The notes below the pieces were generated by a model. The model saw nothing but the letters and a program-made list of their open reading frames with translations, was not told where the DNA came from and did not search any database. From the NCBI GenBank assembly GCA_028285485.1, contig JANQPC010000017.1:1-52697 (forward strand): a DNA stretch of 52,697 nt. The letters are read 5' to 3'. Each line of letters begins with the position of its first letter. The stretch's first letter is position 1. The position numbers were made by a program, and so were the translations under genes. Of this stretch, positions 6,967 through 15,361 are shown in pieces. The DNA comes from Paracoccaceae bacterium. Its GTDB lineage: Bacteria > Pseudomonadota > Alphaproteobacteria > Rhodobacterales > Rhodobacteraceae.

Positions 6967-8799
6967 CTATTCTTGCGAATCCTCGGCCGGTTCTTCCACC
7001 AGCGCATCAACATCCGTCAGTACCTGGCTCGCGCGCTCGACCAGCGCTTCAAGCGCATCGCTGCGAATATCGGGATCGATCGGGGAACCAAGGCTGACTT
7101 CTTCGGCAAGGGCCGCGCGATCAAAATCCTGCCGCTGCGCCAGTAACTCGCCGAGCACCTTTGAAAGTGCTGCGTCCCCGCTTCGCTCTGCGGCGAGAAA
7201 GAGGTTCACCGCATCGGGGGTTGCAAGCCTGTCGCCCATAACCCCGGCGAGCTTGAGGTATTCAAGCCGCGCCCGATCCCATTGCTCGGCCTCGAAATAC
7301 TGCTCTGCCAATTCGCGGATATAGCCGCTTGGGGTTGCCTCAAGCGCATCTGCGGTTTCCTGTAGCGCCTCGCCTGTGCGCCCGAAATACTCCGCCCGTA
7401 GCGAGGCCAGGCGCGCCGCCGAACGGGCGTCTTCTGCGGCCAGCGGCTGTACCAGAAGCGCCTTGGCGCGCTCAAGCTGGCCCCCGGCAAGAAGCGCCTC
7501 CGCCTCCTTCAGGCGGAGGGCATCGATCCTCGCATCGGGGGTTTCAAACAGATCGAGGCTTTCCGCCGCTGCGAGGTATTCGCCGGTGAGGCGAAATTCC
7601 TGCGCCGCAAGCCCCGTGATCCCCACTGACAAAAGGTGATTGCCGAATTTCTCAGCGAGAACATCGAACCCCTCGAAAAAACGGTAATTCCTGGCAATCC
7701 GGGCATGGGTTTCGATAACGGTGTTCAGATCTGCCCCTTCGTTCAGAAAGCGGCGATACGCCTCGGCCAAAACCGTTCGGGCGCGGGCCTGCGCCTCGCC
7801 TGCCTCGGGCGAGCCTGCATGGTTCGTCATCAGGGTGGACAGCGTTTCGAGCGCCGCAAGCCGATCCCCCTTTTCAATCTGCACGCCTTCGAGGCGCAGA
7901 AGCGTTTCGCTGGCCTCGGGCCCCCGCCGCCATGCGCCGTAGATCCGCATCAGCATATGCTCCTGCTCATCGGCAGTGATCCCGCCATGTGCAACGGCGA
8001 GATCAACCATCTGCAGGCGGGCGCGGTGGCCCCATTTGTCGGCGCTGCCCGATGCGACGGCGAAGTGATCGAAAGCGCGCAGTTTCTCGCCATATTGCAG
8101 CGCGGTCTGCCCAAGCAGGTAGGAAAAGGCCGCGGAATCGGCCAGGCCGGGATGGCCCTGGAAGGCTTCCACCAGCGCGCGGCCCGTCGCCCAATCATTC
8201 GCATCGATGGCCGCGGCCAGAAGGTAGGGCAAGGCGCGCACCTGAAGGGGCTCGGGCAAGGCGGTGAGCGCATCAACATGGGCCGAGAGCGTGGCAGCCG
8301 CCTCTGCGGCCTGCCCTGCGCGGGCCTGAGCAAGGGCCTGGAACACGGGTTTTTGCGCCGCCGCCTCGAACGCGGCCTCCGCCACCTGGGGCGCCGCCCC
8401 CGGGCGGGGATCAAGAACCGTCGCCTTGGCGATAAGGGCGCGCTGGCGCGGCAATAGCTCTGCTGGTAGCGCGCCCTCGGGAATATCCGCGGCGAACGAC
8501 AGGGCTTCGAGGATCAGGCCCCTGTTTAAGTAGCGTTCCGCTTCCGCAAGGTGCTGAACCGCGCGGGCGGGATCGCGGGGCATGCGCGGCTCGGGCGTTG
8601 TGCCCGCAAGCCCGGCCAGCGCGCCGCGCGCTTCCGTCGAAAAGGCCGGCGCGCCGCTTAACGGGCGGCTCTCACCCAGAAAGCGCTCCTTGACCGCCTC
8701 CTCTTTCCCCTCAGGCGGCGGATCGGCCGCAAACGCGGCGCAGGGCGCGAGGCCGATGGCAAAGACAATGGTCCGCAGTGTACATCTATTCATGGTCAT
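6967..8799 (-). CDS. Large exported helical-repeat protein, possibly MotC-like
   Basis: About 610 residues. A signal peptide is visible (hydrophobic stretch ending APCAAFA before ADPPPEG), so the protein is probably periplasmic. The rest is Ala/Leu/Glu-rich with repeated short helices of TPR or Sel1 type (AVQHLAEAERYLNRGLILEA, LKEAEALLAGGQLERAKALL). In rhizobia, MotC is a periplasmic motor protein whose chaperone is MotE; a MotE-like gene is at 29,380-30,000, which makes a MotC-type role attractive but unproven. It is divergent from flgF across direct TTATTCTTG-type repeats. Starts at 8799 or 8793 are both possible; longer upstream starts would run into the promoter repeats. Confidence 0.55.
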   Translation of the reverse strand: MTMNRCTLRTIVFAIGLAPCAAFAADPPPEGKEEAVKERFLGESRPLSGAPAFSTEARGALAGLAGTTPEPRMPRDPARAVQHLAEAERYLNRGLILEALSFAADIPEGALPAELLPRQRALIAKATVLDPRPGAAPQVAEAAFEAAAQKPVFQALAQARAGQAAEAAATLSAHVDALTALPEPLQVRALPYLLAAAIDANDWATGRALVEAFQGHPGLADSAAFSYLLGQTALQYGEKLRAFDHFAVASGSADKWGHRARLQMVDLAVAHGGITADEQEHMLMRIYGAWRRGPEASETLLRLEGVQIEKGDRLAALETLSTLMTNHAGSPEAGEAQARARTVLAEAYRRFLNEGADLNTVIETHARIARNYRFFEGFDVLAEKFGNHLLSVGITGLAAQEFRLTGEYLAAAESLDLFETPDARIDALRLKEAEALLAGGQLERAKALLVQPLAAEDARSAARLASLRAEYFGRTGEALQETADALEATPSGYIRELAEQYFEAEQWDRARLEYLKLAGVMGDRLATPDAVNLFLAAERSGDAALSKVLGELLAQRQDFDRAALAEEVSLGSPIDPDIRSDALEALVERASQVLTDVDALVEEPAEDSQE

Positions 8800-8806
8800 C
8801 TTAAAT

Positions 8807-8849
8807 TTATACTTGCATTTAATTCTTGATAATGCAATATCTATTCTTG
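8807..8849. promoter_or_regulatory. Direct ATTCTTG repeats between MotC-like gene and flgF
   Basis: Three same-orientation copies: TTATACTTG at 8807-8815, ATTCTTG at 8822-8828 and ATTCTTG at 8843-8849. The two perfect copies start 21 bases apart, two helical turns. They fill the short divergent promoter between the exported protein gene (start 8799) and flgF (start 8873). Confidence 0.55.
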
Positions 8850-8872
8850 CAAAAGCCATACGGACAGATGCC

Positions 8873-9607
8873 TTGGAGACGAATTCCTATATTTCCTTGT
8901 CGCTCGCAGCGGCGGCCCGGCGGGATCTTGAGGTCACGGCGAACAACATCGCCAACGCCAATACCGCGGGCTTCAAGGGCGAACGCGTGGCCTTCGAGGC
9001 GTATTTGCTGACCGATCCCGGCGGCGAGGACACCGAGTTCGTCATCGACGCAGGCTCTTACGTTGACACCCGCCAGGGCGCCTTCGTGCAAACCGGCAAC
9101 CCGCTTGATATCGCGCTCAACGGCGATGGATGGCTTTCGTACCGCACGCCCGAGGGCCAGATCGCCTACGGGCGCGACGGGCAGCTTTCGCTCAGCCCCG
9201 ACGGTGTTCTGCAAACCCAATCGGGGGCCGAAGTGCTCGATAGCGGCGGCGGCACGATCACTCTGCCCCCGGGCATCGCCGATCTTCAGATCTCGCCGGA
9301 AGGCACGATCTCGTCCGAAGAGGGCGAGTTGGGGCAGATCGGCATGTTCGATGTGCCCTCGATCCAATCCTATGAACGGCTTGGCGCGGGCATGTTCACC
9401 CCGCCCGCGGGCGCCGCCGATGATGCCCAGCCCGCGCAATCGACCGAGATGGTTCAGGGCTCCATCGAATCCTCCAACGTGCATCCGGTGGCCGAGGTGA
9501 CGCGACTGATGGAAGTGCAGAAATCCTACGAGCGGGCCACCAAGCTCATCGACAACGAAGACAAGCTGATCCGTGACGCGCTGCGCCGGATCGGGCGCAT
9601 GGGATAG
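8873..9607 (+). CDS. flgF: Flagellar proximal rod protein FlgF
   Basis: Component of the proximal rod in the periplasm. A TTG start at 8873 gives METNSYISLSLAAAARRDLE, followed by the axial motif TANNIANANTAGFKGERVAF. The C-terminus has SNVHPVAEVTRLMEVQKSYE, the conserved closing helix. At 244 residues it matches the family; no in-frame ATG or GTG lies close to the expected start, and longer versions would begin inside the divergent gene. First gene of a tight run flgF-flgG-flgA-flgH, probably controlled by the repeats at 8807-8849. Confidence 0.92.
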   Translation: METNSYISLSLAAAARRDLEVTANNIANANTAGFKGERVAFEAYLLTDPGGEDTEFVIDAGSYVDTRQGAFVQTGNPLDIALNGDGWLSYRTPEGQIAYGRDGQLSLSPDGVLQTQSGAEVLDSGGGTITLPPGIADLQISPEGTISSEEGELGQIGMFDVPSIQSYERLGAGMFTPPAGAADDAQPAQSTEMVQGSIESSNVHPVAEVTRLMEVQKSYERATKLIDNEDKLIRDALRRIGRMG

Positions 9608-9625
9608 GCAGGAAAGGATAGGAAC

Positions 9626-10411
9626 ATGAAAGCGCTGAGTATCGCTGCAACGGGCATGCTGGCCCAGCAGAACAATGTGGACGTGATCTCCAACAACATC
9701 GCCAACGCCAATACCACCGGCTTCAAATCCGCCCGCGCCGCATTTCAGGATCTGATCTACGAAAACGTCTCCCGCGAGGGGGCGCTCACGTCGGATCAGG
9801 GTACGATCGCGCCGACGGGCATCGATATCGGCCTTGGCGTGCAAACCGCAGGCACCGTGCGGCTGAACACCCAGGGCGGCTTTCTGGCCACCGAGAACAG
9901 CCTCGATGTGGCCATCGACGGCCAGGGATACTTTGTGGTGAACCTGCCCGATGGGGGCCGCGCCTATACCCGTGACGGCGCCTTTCAGCTTTCCGCCGAG
10001 GGCCAGCTCGTAACGATGCAGGGCTATGAGGTGGATCCCGGCGTGGTTGTTCCGCAGAACACCAAGAGCATCGAGATCAACGAGCAGGGCGTGATCATGG
10101 CCTATGTCGAGGCCGATCCGAACCCGGTGGAGCTTGGGCAGCTCTCGCTGGCCACATTCATCAACGATGGCGGCCTGCGGCCCATGGGGAACAACCTTCT
10201 GGAAGGCACCGCCGCCTCGGGGGATGCCACCACGGCCAATCCAGGTGACGCCGGCTTCGGGATCGTGCGGCAGGGCTACCTGGAAAACTCGAATGTGAAC
10301 ATCATCCAGCAGATCACCGATCTGATTTCGGCCCAGCGCGCCTATGAGATGAACTCCAAAACCATCGAGACGGCGGACCAGATGATGTCCACCGCGAACC
10401 GGGTGCGCTGA
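9626..10411 (+). CDS. flgG: Flagellar distal rod protein FlgG
   Basis: Distal rod subunit. Begins MKALSIAATGMLAQQNNVDV, followed by ISNNIANANTTGFKSARAAF, almost the family consensus. The C-terminal helix VNIIQQITDLISAQRAYEMN is also canonical. It has 261 residues, standard length. A strong purine-rich ribosome binding site (GGAAAGGATAGGAAC) precedes the ATG. It sits 18 bases after flgF and two bases before flgA. Confidence 0.97.
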   Translation: MKALSIAATGMLAQQNNVDVISNNIANANTTGFKSARAAFQDLIYENVSREGALTSDQGTIAPTGIDIGLGVQTAGTVRLNTQGGFLATENSLDVAIDGQGYFVVNLPDGGRAYTRDGAFQLSAEGQLVTMQGYEVDPGVVVPQNTKSIEINEQGVIMAYVEADPNPVELGQLSLATFINDGGLRPMGNNLLEGTAASGDATTANPGDAGFGIVRQGYLENSNVNIIQQITDLISAQRAYEMNSKTIETADQMMSTANRVR

Positions 10412-10413
10412 GG

Positions 10414-11067
10414 ATGATGCGCCCCCTCGCCCTGGCAATCGCGCTGGCCACCGCTCAGCCCGCGCTTGCCGTCGATATCGAAACGCTGGTGGAAGAGCAG
10501 TTCCAGGTGGAATGGAACGGCGCGATCCCCGAAAACGCAACGCTGCGCATCACCTACAGCCCTACCCTGGCGGATGCGGTGGCGCTGCGGGCTTTCTGGG
10601 CCGATCCAAGCTCTGGCCAATTCGTGGCGGATGCGTTTCGCGAGGATGGCAGCGTGAGCCGGGTTTCGGGCTTTGCGATGGTGATGCTGCAAGTGCCCGT
10701 GCCCACCCGCCAGATCCAGCCCGGCGAGATCATCGAGGACAGCGATCTGAACGAAATCGAGATCCCGGCCCGCCGCATCAACAGTTTCGCGGTGACAGAT
10801 ACCGAGGGGCTCGTGGGGATGGAAGTGCGGCGGCTGCTCAATGCCGGCCGCCCCGTCATGGCGCAATCGGTCATGGCCCCGCGGCTTGTGGAACGCGGCG
10901 AACATATCCGGATCGTCTTCAACGATGGCGGCCTGAACCTCAGCGCCACGGGGCGCGCGCTTTCGGACGCTTCGCTTGGCGAAGACGTCAAGGTCGTCAA
11001 CCTATCCAGCAACCAATCCGTCATCGGGATCGCAACCGCAGATGGCGTTGTCGAGGTTTTCCAATGA
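10414..11067 (+). CDS. flgA: P-ring assembly chaperone FlgA
   Basis: Periplasmic chaperone for P-ring formation by FlgI. A signal peptide ends near AQPALA before VDIETLVEEQF. The C-terminal SAF domain is clear: PTRQIQPGEIIEDSDLNEIE, then LVGMEVRRLLNAGRPVM, and the terminal VKVVNLSSNQSVIGIA. It has 217 residues. Its stop overlaps the flgH start (ATGA). Confidence 0.93.
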   Translation: MMRPLALAIALATAQPALAVDIETLVEEQFQVEWNGAIPENATLRITYSPTLADAVALRAFWADPSSGQFVADAFREDGSVSRVSGFAMVMLQVPVPTRQIQPGEIIEDSDLNEIEIPARRINSFAVTDTEGLVGMEVRRLLNAGRPVMAQSVMAPRLVERGEHIRIVFNDGGLNLSATGRALSDASLGEDVKVVNLSSNQSVIGIATADGVVEVFQ

Positions 11068-11828
11068 AATCAGCCTACTCACGCCTTCCCGCCAGCTTTG
11101 CCCTGGCGGCCCTTGTCAGCGGCTGCGGCGGGGCGTTCGGGGATTACAACCCCCGGATATCGAACATTCAAATGAATGCACAAACGATGCCGGAAGCCTC
11201 GCGAGTCTCGGTTCCGATGCCGCCCCCGCAGGCCGCGCCGGTCTTCGCCCGTGCCGAGGCGGCCTCTCTCTGGCAGCCCGGCGCCACGAATTTCTTCGCC
11301 GATCAGCGGGCCAGCCAGATCGGGGATATCCTGACGATCGATATCAACATCGATGACGAGGCTCAGCTTTCAAACGCCACAGCGCGCAGCCGCGATGGCT
11401 CCAGCAGCATGGGCTCTCCCACCTTCTTTGGATACGGCTCGAAGATCGACAAGCTCCTGCCCGGCATCGATCCCGAAGATCTGCCCACCGGCCATATCGT
11501 TGATCTCGATGCCTCCAAGTCCGCAAGCGGATCGGGCTCGATCGACCGGGCCGAAACGATCAACCTCAAGGTTGCGGCACTGGTTGTTCAGACCTTGCCC
11601 AATGGCAATATGGTGATCGCCGGGCGCCAGGAGGTGAAGGTTAACTCCGAGCTTCGCGAACTGCGCGTGGCCGGGATCATCCGGCCGCAGGATATCCAGC
11701 GCAACAACGTGATCGCCTATGACAAGATCGCCGAAGCGCGGATCACCTATGCCGGCCGCGGCCAGATCTCCCGCCAGACCCGGACAAGCCTGGGTGAAGG
11801 GGCGCTCGACATCATTCTGCCTTACTAG
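11064..11828 (+). CDS. flgH: Flagellar L-ring lipoprotein FlgH
   Basis: Outer-membrane L-ring subunit. The start at 11064 overlaps the flgA stop and gives a lipoprotein signal peptide with the lipobox LVSGC at about residues 17-21. The mature part contains SLWQPGATNFFADQRASQIG and later ETINLKVAALVVQTLPNGNM, typical of FlgH. The C-terminal ISRQTRTSLGEGALDIILPY is also characteristic. Length is 254 residues. Confidence 0.96.
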   Translation: MKSAYSRLPASFALAALVSGCGGAFGDYNPRISNIQMNAQTMPEASRVSVPMPPPQAAPVFARAEAASLWQPGATNFFADQRASQIGDILTIDINIDDEAQLSNATARSRDGSSSMGSPTFFGYGSKIDKLLPGIDPEDLPTGHIVDLDASKSASGSGSIDRAETINLKVAALVVQTLPNGNMVIAGRQEVKVNSELRELRVAGIIRPQDIQRNNVIAYDKIAEARITYAGRGQISRQTRTSLGEGALDIILPY

Positions 11829-11855
11829 GGAGACATTTACGGCTGATTTACCTGC

Positions 11856-11880
11856 GATCCGGACCAGATCGGTTCGGATC
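11856..11880. other. Hairpin between flgH and the FliL-like gene
   Basis: GATCCGGACC-AGATC-GGTTCGGATC forms a 10-base-pair stem (one G-U pair) with a five-base loop. No T-run follows, so it is not a standard terminator; it may modulate read-through or stabilise the flgH message. It lies 14 bases before the next start codon. Confidence 0.45.
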
Positions 11881-11893
11881 CAGCAGGTAGGTC

Positions 11894-12316
11894 ATGCGGT
11901 CTCTCAGTTTTGCCTTAGCGTTCATGATCGCCCTTGCGCCGGCCCCGCACATCGGCGTTGCCGCCGCAGCTACCACAAGCGACACCAAGCTGACCGAAAC
12001 CGCCACGACCGTTGATATCGGCGCGATCACCTTTGCCGTCGATACCCCCCGGCACACCCAGTATCTGGTCACCAAGATCATGTTCCGCTTTGCCGAGGAA
12101 TCGGAGGCCGAACGCTTTCGCGAGGCGCGCAACCTCGTCTGGCTGCGCGACATGGTTCTGACCGGTGTGCGCGATGTGCGCCCGAACTATGTGACGGCGG
12201 ATGTGGATCTGGATGTGCTGCGCAAGCGGCTGGAAAAGCTCGTAATCGCCGAGGTTCCGACGCTTCAGGAAATCGACGTGGCGCTCCTGGGGCGGCGCAA
12301 CGTGCCGCGCCGCTAG
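11894..12316 (+). CDS. Exported FliL-like protein, second copy
   Basis: A 140-residue protein with a signal peptide (hydrophobic core ending near IGVAAAA). The remainder, including YLVTKIMFRFAEESEAERFR and VTADVDLDVLRKRLEKLVIA, resembles the periplasmic FliL domain, with its paired strands and closing helix, but it has no clear membrane anchor. A conventional FliL is encoded separately at 27,533-28,129. It follows flgH by 65 bases, and in many alphaproteobacteria a fliL gene follows flgH. An AGGTAGGTC sequence just upstream supports the start. It converges with flgD ten bases away. The FliL assignment is tentative. Confidence 0.45.
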   Translation: MRSLSFALAFMIALAPAPHIGVAAAATTSDTKLTETATTVDIGAITFAVDTPRHTQYLVTKIMFRFAEESEAERFREARNLVWLRDMVLTGVRDVRPNYVTADVDLDVLRKRLEKLVIAEVPTLQEIDVALLGRRNVPRR

Positions 12317-12326
12317 CCGCGCGCGC

Positions 12327-12995
12327 TTACTGGACGGCCAGCACGCTGCTCGACGGGATGGTTTCACCGGTGCTGAGCACCAGTTGCGATGTGTCGCCTT
12401 CCAAAAGCACGCTTTCCACGCTGGCGCTGACATAGCCGATGAAGGGCACAGGCTCGCCCTCGGCATCCAGCGCCTCAAGCTCGAAGGTAAGGTTTTCGTT
12501 CAGAATTTCGGCGCCGGTGTCATCCAGCCCGTCCCAAACCACCTCCTGCCGCGTGCCCGGCCCGCCCGGCAGGCCACCCATGGTGCGCAGAACCTCGCCG
12601 TTTTCGGATTTGATCAGCGCGGTGACCGAGGTGGCCTCGGCTGCAAGCTCATATCCCAAAGTTCCGCTGGTATTGCGGAAGCTCTCGCCCACAACGGTAA
12701 CATCGCGCCCGATAAGATCCACATCGGTGAGGTTGTTGGCCGCCGCGATCTGCGAAGAGATCCCTTCGAGATTGGTGTTCACCGCAACGGTCTGCTCCAC
12801 CTGGCTCAGCTGCGCCAGCTGGGTCACAAAGGTTGAGCTATCCATCGGGGCCAGCGGATCCTGATTTGAAACCTGGGCCGTGAGTAGCTGTAGGAAGCTG
12901 TTGAAATCGCCCGCCAAACGGGTGAGCGCCGAGGCATCCTGCTCTCGCGGCTCGGCAACCGGCGGGGCCGGAACGGAAGAAATCGCATCGGTCAT
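12327..12995 (-). CDS. flgD: Flagellar hook capping protein FlgD
   Basis: Scaffold that caps the growing hook. The N-terminal signature FNSFLQLLTAQVSNQDPLAP and STFVTQLAQLSQVEQTVAVN are diagnostic. It has 222 residues from the ATG at 12995, which gives MTDAISSVPAPP; the longer upstream reading overlaps fliK and has no support. It is preceded by fliK (28 bases) and the sigma-factor gene, so hook-length control, capping and a sigma factor share one minus-strand run. Confidence 0.95.
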   Translation of the reverse strand: MTDAISSVPAPPVAEPREQDASALTRLAGDFNSFLQLLTAQVSNQDPLAPMDSSTFVTQLAQLSQVEQTVAVNTNLEGISSQIAAANNLTDVDLIGRDVTVVGESFRNTSGTLGYELAAEATSVTALIKSENGEVLRTMGGLPGGPGTRQEVVWDGLDDTGAEILNENLTFELEALDAEGEPVPFIGYVSASVESVLLEGDTSQLVLSTGETIPSSSVLAVQ

Positions 12996-13023
12996 GGGTT
13001 CACCTTTTTCTGCGGTCTGGCCG

Positions 13024-14538
13024 TCAGGTTGTGATGTCAAGCGCACCCGTGGGGGCCGCATCCGAACGCATTGCGCTGCGGGCGGCAATCGGCGCCTCTT
13101 CGGGCATCAACGCGGCGGTTCCGATGCCCTCGATCTCATCGATGGGCTGGGGGGCCGCCTGATCGTCATAGGAGGCATGGCCGCCAAAGCTTTCAAACGC
13201 CACTTCACCGTCTTCGACGGCCACCCCGCCTTCGCGAAGCATGCCAAGGATCATGTCGCGGTCATTGCGGAAGGCGGTCAGCACGGCTGCGTTTTCCGCG
13301 CGCAGAACAACCCGCAGCTTGCCGGAATCATCACGGGCCACTTCCACTTCGATATCGCCCAACCCGCGCGGGGTTAGCTCCACCCGGGTTTTGCCCTCTT
13401 CAAACACCGTGCCGCGCACCTGAGCGGCGATGTTGCGGGCAAAGGAGAATGCCGGCGCAAGATCTGCGCTGGCGCGCGATGTGGCGGCAGCGGGCGCCTC
13501 GGCGCTAAGCGCTGACGCGGCGTCCGCACTGGCCGCCGGCGGTGCGCCCGGGGCCACGGCCTGCACAACGGCGGGCGCCTGGCCCGCCGGTTTCGGGGCC
13601 TCGGAGGTGAAGGTTACGTTGGAGAGCGCGGCCTTGGGCGTTTCGCGGGCTGCGGCAAGCGGCTGCTCCTCGCCCTGCGCGCTCACGCGCGGCTCGGCGG
13701 CAAGGGGGGCCGGAGATGCGGGCTCTGCCGCGGCGGCGGCATCGGGTTGCCCGGCTGCTGCGGCGGTGGGAACGGCCCCTTTGGCCGAGCTTTGTAGGGC
13801 AGCCGCCGCGCCCGCCGGGTTCGGCACCTCTGCCGCAGCCTCGGGCGTTGCGGCCATAAGCGGGGCGGCGGGTGTTTCAGCAGTTCCGGCGGGAACGGCC
13901 ACGGGCGCGGCCGCGGGCGTTTCAGCCAGGGTGGCGGGGGCCGCCGCCTGCTGCACCGCAGCCGATGGGGTGGCCCCGGCCTGTGGTGCCGCGGGCAAGG
14001 CCGAACGCAACAGGCCCATCGCCGGTTCAAGCGCCTGCATCGGGCCATCAAGATCAGCCGAACCAAGCCCGAACTGAAGCGTGGTGCGTTGCGTCAATTC
14101 CGTTGTGATCTGGGTGCTCAGCGATGCGGGCATGCCAAGCGAGGCCGATTGGAACGCTGCCATCTGCGTTTGCAGCTCGGCAACAAAGCCTTCCATCACA
14201 TCGATCTTCGCGCCAAGGCTGGGGGCGGATTGGAACGCCTCCTGTGCTTCGAAGGCCAGTTCCGAGAGATCGGCCCACAGCGTGTCTACCGCCGCGATCA
14301 GATCGCCCCCCTCGGCGGCAATCCCCGTGCCCGGTGCCTCACCGCTCTTTGTGCTGGCCGTGGTGCCACCGGGGGTGCCGGGCACCAGCGGCTTCTGCGG
14401 CGCGGGCGCGGCGGCCTGCTTGAGAAGCTCGGGGAAGATCAGGCCCGCGCCCGCCCCCGGGGAGGACGCCGCAGCGGGTTGGGAGGATTGCGGGGCCCCG
14501 GCATCGGCGCCGGGCATAGCCGTGGGGATCATCTGCAT
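13024..14538 (-). CDS. fliK: Flagellar hook-length control protein FliK
   Basis: Secreted ruler that sets hook length and triggers the export specificity switch through FlhB. A 504-residue protein with a long Ala/Pro-rich low-complexity middle and a conserved C-terminal domain containing TRVELTPRGLGDIEVEVARD and then VLRAENAAVLTAFRNDRDMI, the hallmark of the Flg_hook family. Such composition is normal for FliK. It lies between the sigma-factor gene (nine bases) and flgD. Confidence 0.92.
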   Translation of the reverse strand: MQMIPTAMPGADAGAPQSSQPAAASSPGAGAGLIFPELLKQAAAPAPQKPLVPGTPGGTTASTKSGEAPGTGIAAEGGDLIAAVDTLWADLSELAFEAQEAFQSAPSLGAKIDVMEGFVAELQTQMAAFQSASLGMPASLSTQITTELTQRTTLQFGLGSADLDGPMQALEPAMGLLRSALPAAPQAGATPSAAVQQAAAPATLAETPAAAPVAVPAGTAETPAAPLMAATPEAAAEVPNPAGAAAALQSSAKGAVPTAAAAGQPDAAAAAEPASPAPLAAEPRVSAQGEEQPLAAARETPKAALSNVTFTSEAPKPAGQAPAVVQAVAPGAPPAASADAASALSAEAPAAATSRASADLAPAFSFARNIAAQVRGTVFEEGKTRVELTPRGLGDIEVEVARDDSGKLRVVLRAENAAVLTAFRNDRDMILGMLREGGVAVEDGEVAFESFGGHASYDDQAAPQPIDEIEGIGTAALMPEEAPIAARSAMRSDAAPTGALDITT

Positions 14539-14547
14539 CGGTTCACC

Positions 14548-15276
14548 TCAGTGTTCGAGCATCGCAAGGCTGAAGCCGCTGCGCTGCAGGATCTGGCGCA
14601 GCCGCACGATGGCGCGGCGCTCGATCGCACGCAGGCGCTGGCATGTGACTTTCACCAGGATATCGGGCCCATCGCCGGCCACGTCTTCCCCATCAAGACG
14701 GCGGCGGATCACGGCCTGTTCCATGGGCTCAAGTTTCTCAAGCGCTTCGTCAAGCAGGCGGCGCACGGCATCGTGGGCGGATTGTTCGGCCACAAATTCT
14801 TCCGGCGTCTTGTCGGGGCAGATCACCGCAGTGCCAACCTCGGAGGCATCGTCAACACCCACCATCGGTTCAATCGCCGCCATCGCTTCGGCATTGGCCG
14901 CCGGATCGAGCTTGCCGGAGCGGGCATCGATGAACACCCGCGTGGGCACATCAACGATGCTGGAAACGGTGGCCTGCGCCGCCGCCACCCGGTTGCGAAT
15001 GAACCAGACGGCATAGGTATTAAAGCGCACATCGCGTTCAAGATCGAAGCGGGAGGCCGCATCGATCAGCCCCATCATGCCCTCGGCCATCAGATCATCC
15101 AGATCCGTGGGGTTCTTTGCCCATTTGCGCGCATGGGCCCAGACCTGCCGCGCATGCGAGCGCAACAAAAGCCCAAGGGCCGCGCGATCACCCCGGCCTT
15201 GCCAGGCGCGAAGGGCGGCGCGTTCTTCTTCAACCTCGAGTGGCGGCTCTTTCAAGGCATTCTGGAACATGGGCAT
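14548..15276 (-). CDS. Sigma-70 family alternative sigma factor within the flagellar locus
   Basis: A 242-residue sigma factor. Region 2 spans about residues 40-105: DLDDLMAEGMMGLIDAASRF and VRFNTYAVWFIRNRV match the core-binding and -10-recognition helices of the RpoH-like group. Region 4 spans about 165-232, with the helix-turn-helix near VTCQRLRAIERRAIVRL. Region 1.1 is absent and region 3 is short and unusual (DVPTRVFIDARSGKLD). The GGAAG sequence nine bases upstream supports the start. It heads the run sigma-fliK-flgD; upstream lie TTATTCTTG inverted repeats and a CtrA-type box, so it is probably itself under flagellar control. A role in transcribing late flagellar genes is inferred; it could instead act as a heat-shock-type sigma. 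Confidence 0.85.
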   Translation of the reverse strand: MPMFQNALKEPPLEVEEERAALRAWQGRGDRAALGLLLRSHARQVWAHARKWAKNPTDLDDLMAEGMMGLIDAASRFDLERDVRFNTYAVWFIRNRVAAAQATVSSIVDVPTRVFIDARSGKLDPAANAEAMAAIEPMVGVDDASEVGTAVICPDKTPEEFVAEQSAHDAVRRLLDEALEKLEPMEQAVIRRRLDGEDVAGDGPDILVKVTCQRLRAIERRAIVRLRQILQRSGFSLAMLEH

Positions 15277-15295
15277 ATCTTTGCGCTTCCTTCTT

Positions 15296-15341
15296 TTATT
15301 CTTGCATCATGCCGAAGATCTTGAGCGATTCACAAGAATAA
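15296..15341. promoter_or_regulatory. TTATTCTTG inverted repeat upstream of the sigma-factor gene
   Basis: TTATTCTTG at 15296-15304 and CAAGAATAA at 15333-15341, perfect nine-base arms separated by 28 bases. The spacing is exactly 21 bases more than in the 2221-2245 palindrome, two helical turns. It lies 20-65 bases upstream of the sigma-factor start. Confidence 0.55.
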
Positions 15342-15346
15342 ATTGG

Positions 15347-15361
15347 TTAACGGTGGGTTAA
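15347..15361. promoter_or_regulatory. CtrA-type box upstream of the sigma-factor gene
   Basis: TTAA-CGGTGGG-TTAA, matching TTAA-N7-TTAA, 71-85 bases upstream of the sigma-factor start and overlapping the stop codon of the upstream gene. It is adjacent to the TTATTCTTG repeat, so two regulatory inputs may meet here. Binding is inferred. Confidence 0.6.

Noticed and set aside
8819-10540. A 573-codon minus-strand frame over flgF and flgG
   Set aside because: The plus-strand frames carry canonical rod-protein motifs; the minus frame has no domain and is His/Gly/Arg-rich, typical of a shadow.
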